A DNA stretch of 64,000 bases from Candidatus Zixiibacteriota bacterium (GTDB taxonomy: Bacteria > Electryoneota > B3-LCP): NCBI GenBank assembly GCA_003599535.1, contig QZKQ01000071.1:1-64000 (forward strand), in the 5' to 3' direction. The translations under genes and the position numbers were made by a program. Of this stretch, positions 30,140-38,149 are shown in pieces. The notes under the pieces are model-generated. The model was not told the DNA's origin, did not search any database, and worked only from the letters and a program-made list of their open reading frames with translations. The stretch's first letter is position 1, and the number at the start of each line of letters is the position of its first letter.

Positions 30140-31516
30140 TTAGTTCTGCCGTTCGATGCGGATGTCGCCGTTGACGGTCTCCAGTTCAATCAGGGGGCCG
30201 CCGCCGTTGAGGTCGCCGGTGGCGCGGATCTGATGCCGCCCGCGGCGTCCGCCGTCGCCTTCCACCTCTTCGATCTTCAGCTTGAAGTCGCTGCGGATCT
30301 CGTACTCCTGCAGCAGCATGGGGTGGTCCACCCGGATGACGGCAGAAACGCTGGCCTGCACGTTGGAAGGCAGGCGCAGCTCGACTTCGCCGCCGGAAGT
30401 GGTCAGGCGGATGGGCCCGCGAAGCTTGCCGCCGTTGGCTACTTCAGCGCGCACGTCGCCGCCGGAGGTTTTGCCCGTCAGGCTCCCCTGGATTTCGCGC
30501 AGATCCAGGTCACCGCCGGAAGTGGAGATGTCCACATCGCCGGTCACGGCGTAAATTTCCATATTCCCCCCGGAAGTGTGCCCCTGCACCCGGCCCTGCA
30601 CCCGGTCGGCGATGACGTTGCCGCCGGAGGTGCGCAGGTCCACGCTGCCCGTCACTACGCGGGCTTCAACGTCCCCGCCGGAAGTGCTGGCGCGGTGGCT
30701 GGCGCCCCGGATCTCTTCGATCAGCACGTCCCCGCCGGAGGTGCGCACGTCCAGTTCCCCCTGCACGTTGCGGGCGTCAATGTCGCCCCCGGAGGTGGTG
30801 CCCCGGACCTTCCCGGTCACCTGCTGCAGGGAAATGTCCCCGCCGGAGGTCTTCACCGTGAAGGGGCCGGTCTTGGCCTCGATCAGGGTCACGTCGCCGC
30901 CGGAGGTGCTCAGGTCCACGGCGCCGTCCAGGGCGCGCCCCACGATGTCGCCGCCGGCGGTGTTGGCGTCCACCACTCCGGTGACGCGGCTGATCTCCAC
31001 GTCGCCCCCGGCGGTTTCCACTTCCGCCCGCCCCTTCAACTGGGTCACGGTTACGTCTCCCCCCGTGGTGGCCACGTCGGCGTTGAAATTGTTGGGCACA
31101 CGAATGGTGAAGGTGCCGCCGGTTTCCCCCATATTGCGCAGGAAGAAGACGTGCAGCTTGGGCTCAAGCATCCCGATTCCGGTGCGGTCGCGGGTGCCGT
31201 TGACATTCACCTGGTTGCCCAGCTTCTTGACCTCGGCGCGCATCTCCTCGAACGCCTCGCGGGCCTCAGATTCCTTGTCCGCCCGGATGAAGAATTCCTG
31301 GATCACTTCCACCTGACCGGAGGCGTCGCCGGTGACGGTCACGTCGCCGATGACGTCATCCACCTTCAGGTCCCCGCCCGGGGACACATCGAACTTGTCC
31401 GTGGCGCGGACCAGGAAGCCGTTGCGCTGCTTTTCGACGGTAACCTGGGCGCCGGCGCCGGCGGCCATCCAGGCCAGGGCCAGCGCTATGATGATGGGAG
31501 TAGCTGTCGGTCGCAT
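30140..31516 (-). CDS. DUF4097-like repeat protein with TSGGD repeats (beta-helix-like)
   Basis: About 13 copies of [TA]xGG[DNE][VIL] at about 18-aa spacing; signal peptide. Confidence 0.75.
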   Translation of the reverse strand: MRPTATPIIIALALAWMAAGAGAQVTVEKQRNGFLVRATDKFDVSPGGDLKVDDVIGDVTVTGDASGQVEVIQEFFIRADKESEAREAFEEMRAEVKKLGNQVNVNGTRDRTGIGMLEPKLHVFFLRNMGETGGTFTIRVPNNFNADVATTGGDVTVTQLKGRAEVETAGGDVEISRVTGVVDANTAGGDIVGRALDGAVDLSTSGGDVTLIEAKTGPFTVKTSGGDISLQQVTGKVRGTTSGGDIDARNVQGELDVRTSGGDVLIEEIRGASHRASTSGGDVEARVVTGSVDLRTSGGNVIADRVQGRVQGHTSGGNMEIYAVTGDVDISTSGGDLDLREIQGSLTGKTSGGDVRAEVANGGKLRGPIRLTTSGGEVELRLPSNVQASVSAVIRVDHPMLLQEYEIRSDFKLKIEEVEGDGGRRGRHQIRATGDLNGGGPLIELETVNGDIRIERQN

Positions 31517-31519
31517 GTT

Positions 31520-32590
31520 TTACTTTCCTTTCCCCGCCTCATCCAGTTTGAACCCCGGTATGGACGGCGTATTCTCTTGGCTGCCCTCCAGCATGCGATA
31601 ATCGGCGGTGGAGAGGCGTATGGCCTTGCGGGCCTGCATCCGGACGTACGCGTTGGAATCCGATTCGGCGGCCTGCAGCAGGATTCGGTCGGTATCCTGC
31701 GCCGGACCTTTCTGCAGCAGGGCGTCAATGGCGGCGATGCGTACGGCCGGGTTGGGATCCTTCAATAGGGCGTTCAGGATGGCCTGCTCGGCCAGTTCGT
31801 CGCGCTGGGTCCCCTGCAACGCCTCGATGGCCTTCAGACGCACGCCGTCGTTCTGGTCGTTGACCAGGGCGTAGGCCAGCACCTGGCGGGCCTTGGGGCT
31901 GAGCTCGGAAGCCCGAGCCAGCTCCTCGACCGACTGCAGCCGCACCCCGGAATTCTCTTCATTCTTCACCGCCCAGCCCAGCAGGTCCAGAATCACCTTG
32001 TCGTCGGGCTGGCCTTCGATGACGTAGTTTTTCACCGCCCGGAAGCTGACTTCCACGTGGCCCTCCTTCTTGCTCGAGGGCTTGACTTTGACGTCGGACA
32101 CCTCGGTCCCGCTCTTCAGCAGGTCGCCGATCAGGTACTTGCGATTGACTTCCTTCTGGTCCACGTAGGCGGCGGTGGTCATGTCCACGCCGGTCTCCCA
32201 GGGCATGATCTCGGGCAGCGGCTGGCGCAAAGTCAGGCGGCCGACGAACAGGCCGATGGCCAGTGCGGCGGCAGCGAAGCCCAGTTCCCAGCCCCAGGTG
32301 CGGCGGGGCCGGAGGCGATCCCAAAGATCGCTCAGGATGCTGGCCGGGCTGCGGCGCCGGCCGGTCTGGAGCCGGGCCAGGAGGCGGGCGCGGGCGGTTT
32401 CCAGGGCTTCGGGGCGCGGTTCGCAGGGGACCCGCACGTTCACCAGGGCCCGGACCCGCTCCAGCTCCTCCTGCCGCGCCTGGCAGCGGGGGCAGCTTTC
32501 CACGTGCCGCAGGAAGCCATCCTCCCCCCCGGGAAGGGCTTCCCCGTAGGCTCGCAGCCAGAACAGTTCATCGAATGCTTCGCACTTCAT
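31520..32590 (-). CDS. Anti-sigma factor with N-terminal zinc finger, TM segment and C-terminal HEAT repeats
   Basis: FLRHVESCPRCQARQEEL zinc-finger; WELGFAAAALAIGLFVG TM; NDQNDGVRLKAIEALQ.., DPNPAVRIAAIDALLQ, SNAYVRMQARKAI. Confidence 0.85.
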   Translation of the reverse strand: MKCEAFDELFWLRAYGEALPGGEDGFLRHVESCPRCQARQEELERVRALVNVRVPCEPRPEALETARARLLARLQTGRRRSPASILSDLWDRLRPRRTWGWELGFAAAALAIGLFVGRLTLRQPLPEIMPWETGVDMTTAAYVDQKEVNRKYLIGDLLKSGTEVSDVKVKPSSKKEGHVEVSFRAVKNYVIEGQPDDKVILDLLGWAVKNEENSGVRLQSVEELARASELSPKARQVLAYALVNDQNDGVRLKAIEALQGTQRDELAEQAILNALLKDPNPAVRIAAIDALLQKGPAQDTDRILLQAAESDSNAYVRMQARKAIRLSTADYRMLEGSQENTPSIPGFKLDEAGKGK

Positions 32591-32614
32591 ACGTAATCCT
32601 TAATGGGTCTTGGC

Positions 32615-33217
32615 TCACTCGCCGGCCTGGTAGTACGGCTCCAGGACGCGGCGCAGGGTTTCCACGGCGCGGAACAGGTACGCCTTGGCGGTGCCTTCGC
32701 CGATGCCCAGGAGGCGGGCAATTTCCTTCAGTTTCAATCCCTGGTCGTGCTTCATGACGAAGACGGTGCGCTGCCGGGCCGGGAGCGTCTCCAGGGCTCG
32801 TTCGATCTGCTCCAGAATTTCCCGGCGCAGTTGCCGGTTTTCCGGGTCGTCCCAGGGGTTGCAGGGGACGGATTGGAAGAAGTCGTCGTCGCCGTCCATC
32901 ACCCGTTCCTTGGCCCGCCGGCGGTCCAGGCTGCGCTTGCGGCTCAAGGCAGCGTTGACCGCCACGCGGTGCAGCCAGGTGGTAAATTCCGATTCAAAGC
33001 GAAACTCGGGCAGGGACCGGTGGACTTTCAGGAAGACTTCCTGATAAACCTCCTCGGCGTCGAACCCGGGACCCAGGACGGAGCGCACCAGGGACATGAC
33101 GCGGGCGTCGTGGCGCTCCACCAGCCGGGCGAAGGCCGCATCGTCACCGGAACGCGCCCGGGTTATCAGTTGGATCTCTTCATTATCCATGGACTTCGAT
33201 TCGTTGGCCGGTCCCAT
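32615..33217 (-). CDS. ECF RNA polymerase sigma factor
   Basis: GFDAEEVYQEVFLKVHRSLPEFRFESEFTTWLHRVAVNAALSRKR; LPARQRTVFVMKHDQGLKLKEIARLLGIGEGTAKAYLFRAVETLRR. Confidence 0.93.
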   Translation of the reverse strand: MGPANESKSMDNEEIQLITRARSGDDAAFARLVERHDARVMSLVRSVLGPGFDAEEVYQEVFLKVHRSLPEFRFESEFTTWLHRVAVNAALSRKRSLDRRRAKERVMDGDDDFFQSVPCNPWDDPENRQLRREILEQIERALETLPARQRTVFVMKHDQGLKLKEIARLLGIGEGTAKAYLFRAVETLRRVLEPYYQAGE

Positions 33218-33299
33218 TCCCCCCGCTCACCCGATTGGACGCCGCCACCCGGGGAAAAGTTGCTCCGGAGCAAAAAGTTATTTATGCAAAAAAATGCAC

Positions 33300-33328
33300 T
33301 TGACAAAGCGAAATAAATTGTTTATATT
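33300..33328 (+). promoter_or_regulatory. Sigma70-type promoter
   Basis: TTGACA-N17-TATATT upstream of CDS 33361. Confidence 0.75.
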
Positions 33329-33360
33329 GAAGCGCCTTTGTCAAAATGACGGGAGGAGCC

Positions 33361-35727
33361 GTGAAATCCATCACTGTGGGGATCGCCGCCATCCTGGCGC
33401 TGGGGTTGGCACTGCCGTGCGGGGCGCAGGATGAGTATTGGACACTGTTGGAAGAGTACCCTTCTCCGGCGAATTATGCCCTGGGATTATACTATGATGG
33501 AAAATTGCTCTGGCACGTGGACTGGGATTCTTCCCAGAACATCCATACTGTGTATACTCTTAATCCTTACAATATGCAAGTAATTGAGACCTTCGCCTCG
33601 CCGGTGACTCAACCCTGGGGAATTACTTTCGACGGAACCAACTACTGGATGACGAGCCACGGAACTCATGGACAGCCTACAGCACAACTGTGTAAAATTG
33701 ATGCGGACAGCTTTATTGTGGATACAACTTTTACTTTCCCTGGTTACTATTTCTACGGAATAACCTGCGATACCAGCACCGGGAATATTTGGGTGGCATC
33801 GCAGACTACTGCCTGGGTGAAGTGGTTCCTGGAGTTTAATCCCGGAACGGGACAGGTGGTGGAATGGCACCATTGGCCCTGGACATGGACGGTCGGCCTG
33901 CACTGGTTTCAGGGCAACTTGTGGGCCAACACCTACGATTACTTCTACCCCGATCACACCTACATTGTGGATGTGGATACCTGGACTATCCAGAATATAC
34001 TCATCCCCCCCTATGCCTGCCCGGAAGGGATTGCCACCAACGGCTTGGTATGGTGGATTTCCTACTGGCGGTATAATCATCACTGCATTCAAAAGCTGGT
34101 TCCCCCCGGCGTCACCATCCATGATATCGCCGCGCATACCATCATCGAGCCGCCAGGAGGGATTTTACCCGATTTATCCTTCATCCCGATTGGCAGGTTC
34201 GTTAATTACGGGTCGTGCGATGAAGAAGATGTGCCCTTCTTGTGCATGATCATTGATGATTCCAATGAGGTCGTGTATTACGACAGTATCGTCTACGAGG
34301 CGGTGATCCAGCCGGACCAGATAGTGGACATCACGTACGCCCAGGCAACCTTGGAGCCAAGCACCGATTACAAGGTAAAATTCTACAGCAATTTGGATAT
34401 TGATCAATATCGCAGTAACGACAGTATGCACGTTTATATTACGACCCCTACCTTCGAGCATGATTTGGCGGTTCTTTCGATTCTGGAGCCGGATTCGCTG
34501 GAACCGTTCGCCGCGATTTATCCCTTGGCCCGGGTTCAGAACCTGGGGAACTTATTCGAACCGGTGGCCCCCGTTCAGCTCCAGGTCCGCCATGAAGGGA
34601 CGGTCGTCTTGAATGTCCAGGCCCCGGCGACGAACCTGTCTCCCGGGGAAATTGACACCGTCGCCTTTCCTCCATTCATGCCTGCCGAAGAAGGCGAATA
34701 CACATTTTTCTTCGACGGACTGCTGCCCTTGGACAGCAATCCCGTCAACGACAGCGTAACCGTGGTCTGCCTGGTGGGCCCCACCCATGACGTGGCCCCG
34801 GTGCAGGTCACCAGCCCGCCGTCGTCCGTTTCCCTGGGCGTCATCTCCCCGCGGGCGATCGTGCGCAACCTGGGCGACTTTGACGAGACGGTGTTCAATG
34901 TCTTCTGCACCATCGGCAACAGCGGCGGATACCTGTACGCCCATTTGGCCTCCTGCCCGCCGCTGGCTCCCGGCCAGCAGTTCGAAGTGGCCTTTCCCAA
35001 CTTCTCCTTCACCGTGCCGGACTTCTACACGGTCAGCTTCATCACCATGCTAAGCGGCGACATGGTGCCGGAAAACGATTCGCTGGGGCAAGTGACCCAG
35101 GCGGCGCTGGTTCTGGATGTGGCGCCCACCGCGGTGCTGTCGCCCCCGCCGACGGTAGTCCCGGGCGTATACAATCCCACCGCCATCATCACCAATGTGG
35201 GGAACTATCCGGCGGAAAGCTTTACCGTCACCTGCCAGGCGGATTCCGGTTCGCAACCCTACTTCCTGCAGGAGACGATCCTGGACGGGCTGTCCCCGGG
35301 GGAAGCCGATACGGTGACGTTCGCCGCCATTCCCTTCTCGAATACGCAGGTATCCCGCCTGCTGTTCATCGCCGACTGGGAGCTGGACCAGAACCCGGAC
35401 AACGACACGCTGGTCTACTACACGCAGCCCCCTTCCGGGGTTACCGGCGGGAACGCCTCCGTTACCGGTTTCCAGGTGGCGGGTTGTTTCCCCAACCCCT
35501 TCAATGCCAGCACCTGTCTGCGGGTGCATTTGCCGGTCGAATCCCCGGTGAAGGTGGATCTGTACAGTCTGGACGGCCGCCGGGTGCTGAGCCGGGATTG
35601 CGGCAGCCTGCCGGCCGGAATTCAGACGGTTGTTCTCGAGGCTGACGATTTGCCCAGCGCCGTGTATATCGTTCATCTACGTGCAGGGAAGTGGCAACAA
35701 TCCCAAAAAATCGCCCTTTTGAAATAA
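33361..35727 (+). CDS. Secreted CARDB-like repeat protein with C-terminal sorting domain
   Basis: GTG start after GGGAGGAGCC; HDLAVLSILEPDSLEPFAAIYPLARVQNLGN CARDB-like repeats; CFPNPFNASTCLRVHLPVE..KIALLK. Confidence 0.8.
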   Translation: MKSITVGIAAILALGLALPCGAQDEYWTLLEEYPSPANYALGLYYDGKLLWHVDWDSSQNIHTVYTLNPYNMQVIETFASPVTQPWGITFDGTNYWMTSHGTHGQPTAQLCKIDADSFIVDTTFTFPGYYFYGITCDTSTGNIWVASQTTAWVKWFLEFNPGTGQVVEWHHWPWTWTVGLHWFQGNLWANTYDYFYPDHTYIVDVDTWTIQNILIPPYACPEGIATNGLVWWISYWRYNHHCIQKLVPPGVTIHDIAAHTIIEPPGGILPDLSFIPIGRFVNYGSCDEEDVPFLCMIIDDSNEVVYYDSIVYEAVIQPDQIVDITYAQATLEPSTDYKVKFYSNLDIDQYRSNDSMHVYITTPTFEHDLAVLSILEPDSLEPFAAIYPLARVQNLGNLFEPVAPVQLQVRHEGTVVLNVQAPATNLSPGEIDTVAFPPFMPAEEGEYTFFFDGLLPLDSNPVNDSVTVVCLVGPTHDVAPVQVTSPPSSVSLGVISPRAIVRNLGDFDETVFNVFCTIGNSGGYLYAHLASCPPLAPGQQFEVAFPNFSFTVPDFYTVSFITMLSGDMVPENDSLGQVTQAALVLDVAPTAVLSPPPTVVPGVYNPTAIITNVGNYPAESFTVTCQADSGSQPYFLQETILDGLSPGEADTVTFAAIPFSNTQVSRLLFIADWELDQNPDNDTLVYYTQPPSGVTGGNASVTGFQVAGCFPNPFNASTCLRVHLPVESPVKVDLYSLDGRRVLSRDCGSLPAGIQTVVLEADDLPSAVYIVHLRAGKWQQSQKIALLK

Positions 35728-36390
35728 ATGAATGAACCCATAGACATCTACATTCCTTGCTATCAGCCGGATGAGTACCTGGACCGCTGCCTGCGCTCCA
35801 TCTTCAAGCACACCCGCGGAGACTACAACGTCACCGTGATTGTGGGGAAACGTTCCATCGCCAAGAACCGGAACCAGGGACTGCGCAAGAGCGCCTCGGA
35901 GTGGATCTGTTCTTTGGATGCGGATTGCGAGGTGACCCAGGATGGCTGGCTGGAACTACTTCTGGAAACCGCGCGCAGCCGACCCGAGGTGGGGATCGTG
36001 GGGGCCAAAATCGTCATGCACGACGGTAAAATTTTCTCAGCCGGGACCGGACCGGACGGTTACCCCATGCTCTATGGCGAGCAAGACACCGGGCAGCGCG
36101 AAATTGTGGAAGAGGTGCACGCGGTCAGTGAGAACTGCCTGCTGATGCGCAAGGGAATCTTTGAATTCGATGAGTGGTTCTGGCAGTCCCGCAGTTCGGA
36201 AGGCCAGGACGCCTGCATCCGGCTGCGCCAGCAGGGATACAAGATCATCTACGATGGCCGGGTTAAAATCCAGCACGACAAGTACCCGCGAAAATCCAGT
36301 CCTTTCAACTGGGATCACATTTACTTTCACCTGAAGCATCCTTCCACCTATCTGGACCATTATCGCAAACGCCGCCGGTCGGGCAAATAA
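35728..36390 (+). CDS. Glycosyltransferase family 2 protein
   Basis: IDIYIPCYQPDEYLDRCLRSIFKHTRGDYNVTVIVGKRSIAKNRNQGL..ICSLDADCEVTQDGWLE; directly abuts the upstream stop. Confidence 0.85.
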   Translation: MNEPIDIYIPCYQPDEYLDRCLRSIFKHTRGDYNVTVIVGKRSIAKNRNQGLRKSASEWICSLDADCEVTQDGWLELLLETARSRPEVGIVGAKIVMHDGKIFSAGTGPDGYPMLYGEQDTGQREIVEEVHAVSENCLLMRKGIFEFDEWFWQSRSSEGQDACIRLRQQGYKIIYDGRVKIQHDKYPRKSSPFNWDHIYFHLKHPSTYLDHYRKRRRSGK

Positions 36391-36416
36391 CTTTTATTCC
36401 ACTTTGGAGGTGCATC

Positions 36417-38003
36417 ATGAAAAGCCTGATTCTCGCTACAGTTGCCGTGGCATTACTTTTCATCCCTGCCTCTGCCGTCACGATCTATGTGCCAGAGGAT
36501 TACCCCACCATCGGCGCTGCCGTCAACGCCGCCTGCGACGGCGATTCCATTCTGGTGGGACCCGGCATCTATGATCCAGTTCCCATCGTGTACCATGAGC
36601 CGGATGATATCACGTTGCTGGGCAACGGGTTCTACGGACCCGACCGCACCACCATCATGGGCAATTTCAGCGGCGAAGTGGAAGCCAAGATAGACATCCG
36701 CCACGCGGATGGATGGGAAATCGGTGGTTTTGAGCTGGTGGTGGGGCACAAAGGGATCAACACCGAAGGCAACAACGGCTGCCATATCCACGATATTTAT
36801 GTTCATGACGTGACTTGGGATTATGCGGATGGGGTAATGGTCAACGGCAACAACTTCCTCATCGAGCGGAGCATATTCCAGGGCTGCCCTTACGCCGGCA
36901 TTGAGATCTGGTATCCCCCGCAGTCAGGGCACATTTTCCGCAACAACACCATCGTGAATTGCAATAACGGAATCCTGGTGCGCGGCCAGACACAGAACCT
37001 GGTGATTGAGAACAACATCATCATGAACAACGATGATGGGGTGGAATTCACCTACGGAACCTGGACGGGGAGCGCAGTGCTGGATTACAACAATGCTTTC
37101 GGCAACTCCCCCAATTGGTCCGGCTGCACCCCCGGCCCGCACAACCTATCCGCCGATCCGCAGTTCATGGGTGGATCGGGCGGGGAACAGTACATGCTCC
37201 AGCCCACCTCCCCCTGCATTGACGCCGGGGATCCCGCCTCGCCGCCCGACCCTGACGGCACCATCGCTGATATCGGCTGCTTCTACTTCAACCAGGCCTT
37301 CACCCCCGGACAGCTGACCCTGGCCGTGGTCCCGGTCAGCCCGCCGGTGGTTCTCCCCCCGCAGGGCGGGTCTTTCGACTACACCTGCGCCATGGCCTGC
37401 GATTCCACCGGGTACGCCTTCTACGACGGCTGGGTCACCCTGCGCCTGCCCGACGGCCAGACCATGGGCCCGGTGCTGACCAAGACCAACATGCTCCTGG
37501 GTCAAGGCGCCTCCAACACCGTGACGCTGTCCCTGTTCGTATCCCCGTGGGCCATGCCGGGGATCTACGCCCTGCACGCCTGCCTGGGACAGGCGGAATC
37601 CGGCACGGTGTGGGCCGAAGACAGCCTGACCTTTGAGAAGCTGCCGTTCGACGGCCCCGGAATCGAAACGGGCTACGCCATCTTCTGCGGCTGGGAGCAG
37701 AGCGAGAAGGTTTACCTGGGTGCGGTGGATCTGGGCGTGGAGAAGGGGCCGGAACTGTCCGCCGGGCCCAATCCGTTCAACCCCTCGACGGTTGCGAGAT
37801 ACGAGATGCGAGATGCGAGTTACGTTACTCTCCGGGTCTATGATACGGCCGGGCGGGAGGTGGCTACCCTGGTGGAGGGATGGAGAGCCGCGGGGTCCCA
37901 CGAAGTGTCCTTCGACGCGTCCGGGCTGCCGTCGGGGATCTATTTCGCCCGCCTCCAGGCGGGGGACGTGGCCCAGGTGCAGAAGTTGATTCTTCTGAAG
38001 TAG
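36417..38003 (+). CDS. Right-handed parallel beta-helix secreted protein with C-terminal sorting domain
   Basis: TIYVPEDYPTIGAAVNAACDGDSILVGPGIY; IFRNNTIVNCNNGILVRGQTQNLVIENNIIMNND; C-terminal GPNPFNPSTVARYEMRD..KLILLK. Confidence 0.88.
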   Translation: MKSLILATVAVALLFIPASAVTIYVPEDYPTIGAAVNAACDGDSILVGPGIYDPVPIVYHEPDDITLLGNGFYGPDRTTIMGNFSGEVEAKIDIRHADGWEIGGFELVVGHKGINTEGNNGCHIHDIYVHDVTWDYADGVMVNGNNFLIERSIFQGCPYAGIEIWYPPQSGHIFRNNTIVNCNNGILVRGQTQNLVIENNIIMNNDDGVEFTYGTWTGSAVLDYNNAFGNSPNWSGCTPGPHNLSADPQFMGGSGGEQYMLQPTSPCIDAGDPASPPDPDGTIADIGCFYFNQAFTPGQLTLAVVPVSPPVVLPPQGGSFDYTCAMACDSTGYAFYDGWVTLRLPDGQTMGPVLTKTNMLLGQGASNTVTLSLFVSPWAMPGIYALHACLGQAESGTVWAEDSLTFEKLPFDGPGIETGYAIFCGWEQSEKVYLGAVDLGVEKGPELSAGPNPFNPSTVARYEMRDASYVTLRVYDTAGREVATLVEGWRAAGSHEVSFDASGLPSGIYFARLQAGDVAQVQKLILLK

Positions 38004-38033
38004 GGGTTGGCTGTTGGCCTTTGGCCATTAGCG

Positions 38034-38061
38034 GTAGGGGCACGGCGTGCTGTGCCCCTAC
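38034..38061. repeat. Intergenic palindrome
   Basis: GTAGGGGCAC-N8-GTGCCCCTAC perfect 10-bp arms. Confidence 0.8.
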
Positions 38062-38149
38062 AACTTTGTAACTTTCCAACCATGTACCTTTCGAACCAAA
38101 AGAAGAGGGGCGGCCCGTTGTGGCCGCCCCTTTCGCTCGCCTCTCACAG

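Noticed and set aside
30340-31110. Regular CCGCCGGAGGT-type repetition that could be read as a CRISPR-like array
   Set aside because: Period and sequence are explained by the TSGGD codons of the DUF4097 repeat protein; spacers are coding and the repeats are short and degenerate.
28412-31768. 1118-aa plus-strand ORF
   Set aside because: Antisense to three well-supported minus-strand genes (BamA-like, DUF4097 repeat, LiaF-like). Low-complexity Ala/Gly/His/Gln composition typical of antisense frames in GC-rich coding DNA.
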